Assembly (NCBI GenBank): GCA_020341795.1
Contig: CP070836.1
Span: forward strand, 704,658 to 765,338
DNA: 60,681 nucleotides
Reading direction: 5' to 3'
Source of the DNA: Thermoplasmatales archaeon
GTDB lineage: Archaea; Thermoplasmatota; E2; DHVEG-1
Each line of letters starts with the position of its first letter. The stretch's first letter is position 1. Below are positions 44,069 through 55,832 of this stretch, piece by piece. The position numbers and the translations under genes were made by a program. Below the pieces are notes generated by a model that searched no databases, was not told the DNA's origin, and worked only from the letters and a program-made list of their open reading frames with translations.

Positions 44069-45615
44069 CTGATCAACTCCTTTTTACGAAGTAAACGGTT
44101 ATATTTAATTGCAAATCTGTGTGCCTCATTTCGGATTTCCTGAATAAAATGAAGTGCTTTATCTTTTTTTGAAAGACGAATTGGCATCATCTTTCCAGGC
44201 ATGTATATTTCTTCAAATTTTTTTGCAATTGAAATAATTGGAATTTTAATGTTTAGTTTTTCAAGCTCAGACATGGAATAATTAAGCTGTCCTCTTCCAC
44301 CATCAATGATTATAAGATCTGGAAACTCAGCATCCTCTTTTACCAGTCGAGTATAACGCCTTCTAACTACCTCTGCAATCGCTGCTGTATCATCTACTTC
44401 TTCAACGGTTCTAATTCTGAAACGTCTATAATTTACCTTATCAGGTTTACCATTACGATATTGAACCATTGAACCAGCAGTGCTAGTACCTGACAAATGC
44501 GATATATCAAAACACTCTATAACAATTGGATTATCTTGCAAATGCAATCGATTCTTTAAAATTTCAACCTTGTCAATATTTGCAAAGAATGTAATTTCAA
44601 TGTTTTTAAGCACAAGGGCTAGTAATTGTTTTTTGTCACCTTTCTCCGGTTTTACAATTCTTACTTTACTTCCTCGAATGGATTTTAGAAAATCATTAAT
44701 TGATTCTGATATTTCATGTGGAATAATTAGTTCTTTTGGTACTGGATTTTCAGAATAATATTGGACTATGAACTCTTCAAAGAAATCATCATTATAGTCA
44801 AATACAAAATCCATTTTATTTGTTAAAATTCCTTTGTAGATATTAAATAACATAAGATAGACTTTGTCATCTTTTATTTCATAGTTGATAATGTCTTCAT
44901 TGTATTTTTTCTCACGTTCCATTTTTTGATGCTCACTAAGGTGTTTAATCGCTTTTATTTCTTCTCTTATTTTCAAAGCATTTTCAAAATCTGATTTATC
45001 AGAGAATTTTTTCATATCTTGTTTTAATCTTTTTAAAAGCTCCAGTGATTTACCAGTTAGTATCATTTTTGATTTTCCAATATTATTATTGTATTCTTGT
45101 TTTGTAATAAGACCTATACAAGGCGCATCACAAAGGTTAATATGATGTCGAAGACATGCTCTTTTGGGCATTTTATTACATGTCCTGATTTTAAAAGTTC
45201 TCCTTATAAAATGTAAAACGTAATCCCTTTCATGAGCACTGAGGAAAGGTCCATAAAAACTCCCCATTCCAGTTTTCCAACGGTCTATAATTATCCTTGG
45301 ATATTCGTCTTTTGTAATTAGAATGTAAGAATGACTTTTTGCATCCTTCAAGCGAATATTATATCTTGGTTGATATTTTTTAATTAATGTGTTTTCAAGA
45401 ACTAATGATTCAACCTCATTATCAGTTATAATGAAATCAACAGATTTTGTATAATCCAGCATTTTTTGTGTTTTTGAATCTAGGTTTTTTTTCTGAGAAT
45501 AATTTTTAACTCTTTTCTTTAAATTTTTTGCCTTACCAATGTAAATAACATTTCCTTTAATATCTTTGAAAAGATAACAACCTGGATCATTAGGAAAACT
45601 TTTTATGTTAAACAT
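44065..45615 (-). CDS. uvrC: Excinuclease ABC subunit C, lacking C-terminal HhH domains
   Basis: The 516-residue protein makes both incisions in excision repair. The N-terminal GIY-YIG domain is read from [20 protein letters not shown], the UVR motif near 200 ([12 protein letters not shown]), and the RNase H-like 5' nuclease from [17 protein letters not shown] and [12 protein letters not shown]. Typical UvrC is about 600 residues and ends in two helix-hairpin-helix motifs, but this protein stops at [17 protein letters not shown]. Its start overlaps the uvrA end, and its stop overlaps the CTG start of uvrB. The catalytic domains appear complete. Confidence 0.95.
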   Translation of the reverse strand: MFNIKSFPNDPGCYLFKDIKGNVIYIGKAKNLKKRVKNYSQKKNLDSKTQKMLDYTKSVDFIITDNEVESLVLENTLIKKYQPRYNIRLKDAKSHSYILITKDEYPRIIIDRWKTGMGSFYGPFLSAHERDYVLHFIRRTFKIRTCNKMPKRACLRHHINLCDAPCIGLITKQEYNNNIGKSKMILTGKSLELLKRLKQDMKKFSDKSDFENALKIREEIKAIKHLSEHQKMEREKKYNEDIINYEIKDDKVYLMLFNIYKGILTNKMDFVFDYNDDFFEEFIVQYYSENPVPKELIIPHEISESINDFLKSIRGSKVRIVKPEKGDKKQLLALVLKNIEITFFANIDKVEILKNRLHLQDNPIVIECFDISHLSGTSTAGSMVQYRNGKPDKVNYRRFRIRTVEEVDDTAAIAEVVRRRYTRLVKEDAEFPDLIIIDGGRGQLNYSMSELEKLNIKIPIISIAKKFEEIYMPGKMMPIRLSKKDKALHFIQEIRNEAHRFAIKYNRLLRKKELIS

Positions 45616-48428
45616 TTTACTTTACCTTTTAAAAGTACAGGTTTTAAAATCTCCCCAGTATAACTCCTTTTAACTTTGGATACCTCCTCGGGTGTTCCTG
45701 CTCCAACTATTTCTCCACCGAGATCTCCCCCATCTGGTCCAAGATCAATTATGTAATCTGCTGATTTTATAACTTCAAGGTTATGTTCAATTACGACAAC
45801 AGTGTTTCCAAGCTCTACAAGACTATTTAAAACATCAATTAATTTTTTCACATCGTGAAAATGCAGACCAGTTGTTGGTTCATCCAATAGATAAACAGTA
45901 CGACCTGTACTTTTCTTTGAAAGCTCACGTGTAAGTTTGATTCTTTGAGCTTCTCCACCACTAAGAGTAGTTGAACTCTGACCAAGTTTTATATAATCAA
46001 GACCCACACGTGATAGTGTCTCAAGTTTCCTTTTAATTAGTGGATGATTCTTAAAATGCTCAAGTGCTTCTTCCACACTCATATTAAGTACTTCAGCAAT
46101 GTTTTTATCTTTATATGTGACCTCAAGAGTTTCATTATTGTATCTTTTACCTTTGCATTCTTCACATTCTATATAAATATCAGGTAAAAAATTCATCTCA
46201 ATTTTTATTAGCCCATCACCTTGACAGTTTTCACATCGACCACCTTTGACGTTAAAAGAAAATCTACCAGGTTTATACCCCCGTCTTTTAGCCTCAGGGG
46301 TAAGAGCAAATAGCTTGCGTATTTCATCAAAAACCTTTGTATAAGTCGCAGGATTACTACGAGGTGTTTTACCTATTGGACTTTGGTCTATAACAATGAC
46401 TTTATCAACTCTTTCATCAAACTCAATACCGTCATGATCTCCTGGATTAGTCCTTGAATCATGAAGTTTTCTCATTAAACTACGATAAAGTATATCATAA
46501 ATTAGAGTAGATTTACCAGAACCTGATACACCAGTAATTAATGTCAAAACACCAAGGGGAATATGAACATTTATATCCTTTAAATTATGTTCACGACACC
46601 CATATATATGTAAAAATTTTTCAGATTTTCTTCTTGATTCAGGAAGGTCAATCTCAAGTACACCAGTTAGATATTTACCTGTTAATGAACTTGGATGTTT
46701 TTCTATTTCTTCAGGTGCCCCTTGTGCAACGATTTTACCACCATGAAGACCTGCACCTGGTCCCATATCCACTACATGGTCAGCATGACGTATTGTTTCT
46801 TCATCATGTTCAACGACTATTAGGGTATTTCCAAGATCTCTAAGTCTATGGAGTGTGTTAATTAATTTTTTATTATCCTTCTGATGTAGACCAATTGAGG
46901 GTTCATCTAGTATATATACAACTCCCATCAAATTTGAACCAATCTGTGTAGCCAACCGTATTCTTTGTGCTTCACCACCAGAAAGTGTACCTGCGCTCCG
47001 TGAAAGAGTAAGATAATTTAGTCCGACCTTGTCAAGAAAATCAAGACGCTGCTTAATTTCTTTTAAAATCTGCCATGCGATTTCTTCTTGTTTTTTTGAA
47101 AGAATTAAGGTTTTAAAATAAATAATGCATTGTTTAATAGACATGTCAGTTACATCAATAATTGACTTATCAGCAATTTTTACTGAGAGGACTTTCTTCT
47201 TTAATCTTTTTCCAGAGCACTCAGGACATGGTGTAATACGCATGAATTTTTCAAGTTCTCTTCTTCTATATTCAGATTCTGTCTGTTTGTAAAGACGTTC
47301 AGATTGAGGTATGAGCCCTTCCCATCTACTATGACCAGTCCATTGTGCATCACCATTTCTTGCAACCATGTTAAACCTTATTTTTTCATGTGAACCATAC
47401 ATTAGAGCATCATATTGCTCCTCAGAAAGATTCTTAATAGGTGTAAATATTGAAAAACTATAATGTTTTGCTAGAGCTCCAAGAAAATGAATTCTCCATC
47501 CATCAAGTGCATTTCGATAAAGTTTTATTGCACCGTCTGCCATTGAAAGATCCAAATTTGGAATTATAAGTTCCGGGTCAAAATCCATCTTTATTCCAAG
47601 CCCATGACATTTTTCACAAGCGCCAAAAGGACTGTTAAATGAAAACATGCGAGGTTGAAGTTCTTCAAAAACTATGCCACAAACTGGACATGCCATCTTT
47701 GATGAATATATCTTTTCATTTTCTTTTTTATCAACAACAATCAACAATCCATCAGATCTTGATAATGCATTTTCACATGCTTCTGCTAGACGTGATTTAT
47801 CAGATTTGTTAAATCTATCAATTACAATATCAATATCATGTTTTTTATATCGATCTAGACTTATCTCTTCATCTGTTCGATAAATTGCTTTGTCCACACG
47901 AACACGGCTGTATCCTTCTTTGTTTAAATCCATAAAAAGTTGTTCATAAGTTCCTTTTTTCTGTCGTACAATTGGTGAAAGAATTGTTATCATTCCATTA
48001 AAATCATCATCTATTTTTTTAGCAATTTTCTGAGGTGATTGAGATTCAATTTTTTTATTATGCTCCGGGCAATAAAGCGTTCCAACACGGGCAAATAAAA
48101 GCCTTAAATAATCATAAATCTCAGTAATAGTACCAACTGTACTTCGAGGATTTTTACTAGTTGTTTTCTGCTCAATAGAAATTGCAGGGGAAAGCCCTTC
48201 TATACTGTCAACATCAGGTTTATGCATAAGTCCTAAAAACTGTCGAGCATAAGCAGATAGCGATTCAACATATCTTCTTTGTCCTTCAGCATAAATAGTA
48301 TCAAATGCAAGTGTTGATTTACCACTACCCGATAAACCCGTAATTACAATGAATTTATCCCTTGGAATTTCAAGGTTAATATTTTTTAAATTATGCTCTC
48401 TAGCACCTTTTATTTTAATATTTTTCAA
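45603..48428 (-). CDS. uvrA: Excinuclease ABC subunit A
   Basis: The 941-residue ATPase scans DNA for damage and loads UvrB. Two ABC modules are visible, with Walker [11 protein letters not shown] near residue 32 and [10 protein letters not shown] near 640 and signatures LSGGEAQRI in both halves. Zinc-finger cysteines lie in [16 protein letters not shown] and [14 protein letters not shown]. It starts with TTG at 48428, preceded by GGGGGGAA. It is the first gene of the uvrA-uvrC-uvrB operon, an order that supports co-regulation. UvrABC in archaea is generally of bacterial origin. Confidence 0.97.
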   Translation of the reverse strand: MKNIKIKGAREHNLKNINLEIPRDKFIVITGLSGSGKSTLAFDTIYAEGQRRYVESLSAYARQFLGLMHKPDVDSIEGLSPAISIEQKTTSKNPRSTVGTITEIYDYLRLLFARVGTLYCPEHNKKIESQSPQKIAKKIDDDFNGMITILSPIVRQKKGTYEQLFMDLNKEGYSRVRVDKAIYRTDEEISLDRYKKHDIDIVIDRFNKSDKSRLAEACENALSRSDGLLIVVDKKENEKIYSSKMACPVCGIVFEELQPRMFSFNSPFGACEKCHGLGIKMDFDPELIIPNLDLSMADGAIKLYRNALDGWRIHFLGALAKHYSFSIFTPIKNLSEEQYDALMYGSHEKIRFNMVARNGDAQWTGHSRWEGLIPQSERLYKQTESEYRRRELEKFMRITPCPECSGKRLKKKVLSVKIADKSIIDVTDMSIKQCIIYFKTLILSKKQEEIAWQILKEIKQRLDFLDKVGLNYLTLSRSAGTLSGGEAQRIRLATQIGSNLMGVVYILDEPSIGLHQKDNKKLINTLHRLRDLGNTLIVVEHDEETIRHADHVVDMGPGAGLHGGKIVAQGAPEEIEKHPSSLTGKYLTGVLEIDLPESRRKSEKFLHIYGCREHNLKDINVHIPLGVLTLITGVSGSGKSTLIYDILYRSLMRKLHDSRTNPGDHDGIEFDERVDKVIVIDQSPIGKTPRSNPATYTKVFDEIRKLFALTPEAKRRGYKPGRFSFNVKGGRCENCQGDGLIKIEMNFLPDIYIECEECKGKRYNNETLEVTYKDKNIAEVLNMSVEEALEHFKNHPLIKRKLETLSRVGLDYIKLGQSSTTLSGGEAQRIKLTRELSKKSTGRTVYLLDEPTTGLHFHDVKKLIDVLNSLVELGNTVVVIEHNLEVIKSADYIIDLGPDGGDLGGEIVGAGTPEEVSKVKRSYTGEILKPVLLKGKVKCLT

Positions 48429-48598
48429 TTATTCCCCCCATTAAAAATATCTCATTTTTAGAGTAAAGGTTTTCTCCCACATGCCTTTTAGGTATTCAAA
48501 TTTTTTGCTTAAAAGTATAATAATTAGATAATTGAAAGTATTATTTTCATTACAAACTATTTAAAATTTAAGAAAAGGAAAAAAATATTTTATTTTTA

Positions 48599-49207
48599 CT
48601 ATAGTGTAGATTCTTCTTTTTTAGGAAATATTGCATATCTAACCATTAAAGCTAATCTAAGTATCCATTCAATTATTATAATTAAAATTAAAAATTGTAT
48701 TATCAGGTTAATATATTCAGGAATTTCATTTAATCTATCTGTGACACTTGAAAATTTAAAATATGTAGAATCAACAAGAAAAATACCAAGAATTGCAAAT
48801 GGTAACATTTTAGCAACATCTTTTGACAGGTCTTCTGTATAATAAGCAGTTATTCTTATAGCTAGAACTATAGCAAAGGCAACGTAGAGAACTGTTTCAA
48901 TATTATATGTTTTAGTTAAAAAAATAAGTATCATTGAAAAACCAATGAAAAATAAAATTGCTATAAATGGATATAAAAATAAATATCTTAAAACACCTAC
49001 TGCTTTTGAATATCTTGTTTTAGTAGGTTTAAAGCAATCCCGTCGTGCAATAAAACGATAAAAATGATAAATTACAATTGAATAAATCGCAATAATTATT
49101 ATTAGATAAAGCAACCAGGTAAAAAGTGATAAATCCCCATCTAAAATTGCTGTTAATGAAATATGTTCTGATAATTCAGCTATGCTTTCATCAAATGAAA
49201 ATACCAT
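48599..49207 (-). CDS. Multi-pass membrane protein of unknown function
   Basis: The 202-residue protein has an N-terminal extracellular-like part and about five hydrophobic helices (about 28-48, 72-92, 98-118, 128-150, 168-190). A charged loop RRDCFKPTKTRYSKA lies between the first two. The ribosome site GAGGAGAAG precedes the ATG. No family is recognised; a small channel or stress-related protein is possible. The gap 48429-48598 to uvrA holds only AT-rich promoter-like sequence. Confidence 0.65.
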   Translation of the reverse strand: MVFSFDESIAELSEHISLTAILDGDLSLFTWLLYLIIIIAIYSIVIYHFYRFIARRDCFKPTKTRYSKAVGVLRYLFLYPFIAILFFIGFSMILIFLTKTYNIETVLYVAFAIVLAIRITAYYTEDLSKDVAKMLPFAILGIFLVDSTYFKFSSVTDRLNEIPEYINLIIQFLILIIIIEWILRLALMVRYAIFPKKEESTL

Positions 49208-49315
49208 AACAACTTCTCCTCACACAATCATATAATGAATACTGTATTAATTTATAAATAGTATCATAAAAAAAATATTTTTAACAATTTTATAAGATTT
49301 ATAATTTAATATAAA

Positions 49316-50513
49316 TTAAAGATAAATGTTAAACAAATAAGATAAAAATAATATCTGCGAAACAATAATTATTGGAGTCCAGAGCGCAGCTTTTCTACAA
49401 ATATTATGCCATATAAGTCCAATCTCAGAGTAATCAGTTGCTACACCTGCCATTAAGAATTTAAAACTATTTCCAAAGGCACCAGTTTGATTAAATATTT
49501 CAAATGCTAATGGTGAACTTCCTTCAGAGCAAACCTTAATTATAGTTGTAAAAAAAGGGTAACTATTAAACCTAATAATGTTTTACCTATATACTGTAGG
49601 AATAAATCATGGCTTACAACTGTTCTTGCAAAAGCTGTCATTAACATTCCAATAATAAGCCACCACATTCCCATTTTTGTCAGAGCCCATGAACCTTTTA
49701 AAGTTCCTACAATTGCATATTTTACATTCCCTCCGGAAAACTTGTAATTTTTAAATCTTCTTTTGATATCTTTTATAATTGAAAAATCCTCTAAGACGGG
49801 TCTATTTACACCCATTTTACAATGTTGGCATTCAACCAATTCTTTTCGCTCAAGTACTTGGAATATTAAACCTGTAGTTGCAGCAATAATTAATGCAGAT
49901 ACAATAATTAATAATGCTTTAATTCCAAAGAATCCAAATAGTAATACCGTGATTGGCAGATTTGATCATGGTGATGCTAATAGAAATGCAACTACAGAAG
50001 AGGTATTTACACCTTTTTTATAAAACTCTATAGCAATCGTAAGGATTCCATGGGAACATGCACTCATAAAAAATCCAAAAAATAGAATATAAAATGGTTC
50101 TTTTTTTATGTCGAGAAAGATATTTTTCAATGTATCTTCTAGGTATGAAATAATCAATTATTCCTCCAATTAAAAATCCAATTAATATTGCCCACCATAT
50201 CAAAGCAACGTAATCTATGAAATTATATACAAAATCCCCAAAATTATTGTGATATTGAATAGTTACAAATTTAAATATTAAATATCCTATATTTAGTAAT
50301 TTAATTGTAAGTATTATAATCATAAATAGTCTTTCTTTATACCAAGAATTACCAGGTTTTGCTGCACAACTCGGGCAATATTTTTCTTCATCAGGAATTT
50401 CTTCTTTTTCTTCGTATTTTTTAGGATAATGTTCACTGCAAAAATATTGATTATGCGCTGGAATTGTACCTTTCATTCCGCAAATTGGACATGTTTTTTA
50501 CATTATTTGCCAT
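49316..50513 (-). pseudogene. COG0701-type permease, broken by three homopolymer shifts and one TGA
   Basis: Across frames one can read the start MANNVK, a zinc-ribbon-like CPICGMKGT..CPSCAAKPG region, helices ending in FIPRRYIEKYLSRHKK, then EPFYILFFGFFMSACSHGI, AFLLASP-TGA-SNLPITVLL, a CQHCKMGV loop and the ending FLMAGVATDYSEIGLIW. This matches the DUF318 permease family. Joining needs changes of one base at A/T runs at 50494-50499, 50101-50107 and 49550-49556. The TGA (49966-49968) lies in a SPxxNLP motif where I expect Trp. Either a decayed gene, or an assembly with several run-length errors. Confidence 0.65.
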
Positions 50514-50780
50514 CGTAAAAGTAAACCAAATTTTAATATTTTCTTTAAAACAAATCATAATATACCTCTAAATGAATATTTAATGATATATCATAATATA
50601 TCTTTTTTAATATATTCAAGGGTTTTTGCATCGTTTTTCTATCTTTAAAAGCATTTTTTTCTTAAGAATATCATCTATTCTACTCATAGCTAATTGTTAA
50701 TAAATAATACTAGTAAAATTCGTCAATCGCCTACATGTTTTAAGACAAATTTTTTATACCAGTGTGATTTTAAATAAATT
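50514..50780. other. AT-rich gap without an intact gene
   Basis: The minus strand has a short frame MSRIDDILKKKMLLKIEK from ATG 50687, soon closed by TGA and TAA, that may be a remnant of a small regulator ahead of the permease. Its helical composition would fit an HTH protein, but evidence is thin. The end of the gap holds a TATA-like TTTTTTATACC (50750-50760) serving the stem-loop RNA at 50781. Confidence 0.3.
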
Positions 50781-50859
50781 GGAGTGTTTAAGCAATCTCT
50801 TTTCTTTGAGTCTCCTCACCGGACCTCTCTATCGAAAAATATTGCTTAAACAAACTCCC
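50781..50859 (+). ncRNA. Candidate structured small RNA (long stem with 44-nt loop)
   Basis: GGAG pairs with CTCC and, after a 2-nt bulge, TGTTTAAGCAAT (50785-50796) pairs with ATTGCTTAAACA (50841-50852), giving 16 base pairs. The 44-nt loop is much richer in C and G than the surroundings (CTCCTCACCGGACCTCTC) and can form a small inner helix. A TATA-like TTTTTTATACC lies about 25 bp upstream, and a T-run (50865-50871) follows, as for a terminated transcript. Its coordinates suit an H/ACA-like guide or other small RNA, but no class is established. The strand is chosen from promoter and T-run positions. Confidence 0.45.
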
Positions 50860-50871
50860 AATTATTTTTTT

Positions 50872-51261
50872 CTAAATCCTCAATTTTTCATTCATTGTCG
50901 ATATCCATGATGGTAAACCTTCAACTGTTTTTATCATAGTATTTTTTGCAAAAATTTCACGATAGCGCGTATTACATACTACACGACCTTCTAAATTTCT
51001 TATGATTGTATGACAAAGAAAACCTCCTTTTCTATCCCAATCTGTTAGAATTATAATTTCTTGATATTCATTTGCAATCTTATCGCAAAAATCAGGAATC
51101 GACAATCCACTATTAATAGTAATAATGGTTCCATTAATATCAAGTTTGTAAAGGGCTTCAACATCTTTTTCACCCTCAACGATAATTGGAATTAATTTGT
51201 TTTCCTCTTTAAGTTCTAATATTGATTTTTTTAAATCCTCAAATGATTTTTCATAATTCAT
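50872..51261 (-). CDS. Stand-alone Toprim-domain protein
   Basis: The 129-residue protein has the Toprim hallmark: an acidic Glu in IPIIVEGEKDVEAL and the DxD-like acidic pair in IIILTDWDRKGG. The glycine-rich turn is NSGLSIP. It resembles the small archaeal Toprim proteins related to RNase M5 and primase cores (COG1658), which may act in RNA or DNA processing. It starts within the end of the DUF167 gene (ATGAATTATG), so the two are translationally coupled. Exact substrate is unknown. Confidence 0.82.
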   Translation of the reverse strand: MNYEKSFEDLKKSILELKEENKLIPIIVEGEKDVEALYKLDINGTIITINSGLSIPDFCDKIANEYQEIIILTDWDRKGGFLCHTIIRNLEGRVVCNTRYREIFAKNTMIKTVEGLPSWISTMNEKLRI

Positions 51262-51574
51262 TGAGTGATTCCCTCAACCTATTTGATACAAAATCAATAG
51301 ATATATCTTTAACAAAAACAGTTTTTTCTCTTTTTTTACTACCCTTTAGAACAAAAACATCTTTAAAGGATTTGTCAAAAAAATCAGCAACTGTTAAAAT
51401 CACATCCTTGTTTGCCTTGTTATCTATATTAGGTGATGGAACATGTATTTCAATGCATTTACGCCAGCTGTTGAATCCTGCAGGAAAGATAGTATTTCTG
51501 GAAGATGGAGTAACAAAGAGATTTAATAATGCCCCATTCTTATGTTTTTTCACTATTTTTTCTATTTTACCCAT
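51251..51574 (-). CDS. DUF167 (UPF0235) family protein
   Basis: About 107 residues match the small DUF167 family: LLNLFVTPSSRNTIFPA near the start, EIHVPSPNIDNKANKDVIL in the middle, and FVLKGSKKREKTVFV near the end. The ATG at 51574 is chosen over a TTG at 51583. It ends with TGA overlapping the Toprim start, so the TGA is a stop. No molecular function is established for this family. An upstream TATA-like TATAACTC gap of about 80 bp separates it from the isocitrate dehydrogenase gene. Confidence 0.85.
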   Translation of the reverse strand: MGKIEKIVKKHKNGALLNLFVTPSSRNTIFPAGFNSWRKCIEIHVPSPNIDNKANKDVILTVADFFDKSFKDVFVLKGSKKREKTVFVKDISIDFVSNRLRESLNEL

Positions 51575-51651
51575 CCTATACAAGAGTTATAAATCGGTTA
51601 ATTATTTAAAAATATTATTATAAGAAAAATAAAAAAGAAAAAAGAGAAGTC

Positions 51652-53925
<2,274 letters not shown>

Positions 53926-55818
53926 TTATTTTATTTTTTCTGGTTTATCAGGCATCATATATTCTATGTCATCCCATGGATGTCTATATAGTCTGGATTT
54001 CAATCTTTTTTGATCCATAATATGACCCATGAAGCCTATGCTTCTCCCAAGTACAAAGAATGCATTTAATATTCCAAGGTCTACAAATTCACGTACTTCA
54101 TCTCGTGTATAACCTATTCCTCTTAGCATGTCACAGCAGAGTACACCTATACAACCATCAACATTTAAAATTAGATTGTTTCTTTTTGCTGTTGTGAGCT
54201 TTTCGACTTGTAATGCGTAATCTAATGTTTCTGTAACTGGGAAATTTTTCTTAGCAAAATCTACCATTATTGTTACACGTACATCTGGATTTGTAACTGA
54301 TTTAATTCGATGTCCTATGCCCTGTATGTTCACGTTCTTACTTTTCATGTCTTTGACCATAAAGGATGGCTCTTCACCGGCATAAAGATATTTTGTAAAA
54401 TGATCTGCACTTCCTTGTACTGCACCACCAAATCTTGGACCAATTGTTAGTAATCCACTAACAAGAGATGAAATTAAGTCTTTACCAGCTCGAGAAGCAA
54501 TTATGCTATTATGGGCACCTGATACAGCTGGTCCATGATCTGCTGTAAGGAGAACAACTCGTTCTATGAATTCTCTAGCCCACATTGGTAAATCTTTTTT
54601 AAACCATAATAGGCCGATTACTCCACCAAGTCCCCATTTGTCTTTAAAGATTCTGCTAATTTTCACACCGCAGTATCGTAATTCTTCACCACGGTCATCT
54701 GATATTGTTGAGATGAAATTTGCAGGTCTTCTAATAACTCCTTGTTTAAGTGCAACATCATAATCAAGTGGTATTATAGGAGGCTCAACATCAGGTATTG
54801 GTTTGTGCTTTCCAGATTTTACTAGTTTTGTATATACTTTTTTAATTTGATCATCAAAGTCATCAAAACTAGTTGGAACATATGCTCCGGCTTCTTTGAG
54901 TGCTTTGTTTTTTGCATCGGCAGTTTCCAAATCTGCACCAGCTCTTGCACCAGCATGACCAAATTGTACCTCTGCTGGAAATACTTTTGAACAAGTTCCA
55001 ATACACCATGCAACTACTGGTTTTTTTATTCGTCTTTTTTTTATTGCTTCGACTACTTCATATTCATCTATTCCACCTACTTCACCTAGTAGTACCATCA
55101 TTTTGATATCAGGATTTGCTTCGTATCTCATCATATGTTGTATAAATGTTGAACCAGGATATCTATCTCCACCTATTGCAACTCCTTCAAACACTCCATC
55201 TGTATTCATAGCAATTATATTGTTTAACTCATTTGATAGTCCACCAGATTTTGAAACATATGCTACACTTCCTTGACGATGTAGTTTTGATGCAACAATG
55301 TTGTCAAGCATACCTGCTGTGTTTCCTATTCTGAATCCACCTGCTGCTATTCCACCTACTGTTGCTGGTCCTATAATCCATTTATTTTTTTCATTTGCAA
55401 TTTTTATTAGCTCTTTGGTTCTTTGCTCAGGGACTCCCTCTGCAATTATTGCAACTGTTCTTATGGTTTTGGTTTCAAGTGCTTCTTTACTCGTTGGATA
55501 TGCAGATCTAAAACTTGCAAAGTTTACCATAAAATCTGCCTCAGGATGCATTTTTGATGCTTCTTTGAGTGTTCTTACCATTGGTATTAATATTTCTTTG
55601 GTTCCCCAGAAACATTTATGCATTCCATCACGTGTTGGATTTACAATTACTACAACTGATGGCTCTTCTCGTCTGCATATGTAATCAAAATCAAGCATTC
55701 GTTGTATTGCTCTTTGTTGAAATCCAAATACAATTGCTTTGGTATTTTTATCCATTATTATGTAGTCTTTTTTACCTGCTTTTTTGGTTGGTTTTGTTTT
55801 TTGTTTAGTTTTTGTCAT
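53926..55818 (-). CDS. aclA: ATP-citrate lyase, large (A) subunit
   Basis: The protein (about 630 residues) has a succinyl-CoA-synthetase-alpha-like part and a citrate-synthase-like C-terminus. The phospho-His motif is FGHAGARAGADLETA, and TADHGPAVSGAHNSI is the citrate-synthase-like catalytic region. It splits citrate to acetyl-CoA and oxaloacetate using ATP and CoA, together with the B subunit upstream. The start is taken at ATG 55818 (MTKTKQKTK), with GGAGG eight bases before it; the ATG at 55833, overlapping the AclB stop, would add five residues. Confidence 0.93.
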   Translation of the reverse strand: MTKTKQKTKPTKKAGKKDYIIMDKNTKAIVFGFQQRAIQRMLDFDYICRREEPSVVVIVNPTRDGMHKCFWGTKEILIPMVRTLKEASKMHPEADFMVNFASFRSAYPTSKEALETKTIRTVAIIAEGVPEQRTKELIKIANEKNKWIIGPATVGGIAAGGFRIGNTAGMLDNIVASKLHRQGSVAYVSKSGGLSNELNNIIAMNTDGVFEGVAIGGDRYPGSTFIQHMMRYEANPDIKMMVLLGEVGGIDEYEVVEAIKKRRIKKPVVAWCIGTCSKVFPAEVQFGHAGARAGADLETADAKNKALKEAGAYVPTSFDDFDDQIKKVYTKLVKSGKHKPIPDVEPPIIPLDYDVALKQGVIRRPANFISTISDDRGEELRYCGVKISRIFKDKWGLGGVIGLLWFKKDLPMWAREFIERVVLLTADHGPAVSGAHNSIIASRAGKDLISSLVSGLLTIGPRFGGAVQGSADHFTKYLYAGEEPSFMVKDMKSKNVNIQGIGHRIKSVTNPDVRVTIMVDFAKKNFPVTETLDYALQVEKLTTAKRNNLILNVDGCIGVLCCDMLRGIGYTRDEVREFVDLGILNAFFVLGRSIGFMGHIMDQKRLKSRLYRHPWDDIEYMMPDKPEKIK

Positions 55819-55832
55819 TGTTATTGCCTCCA

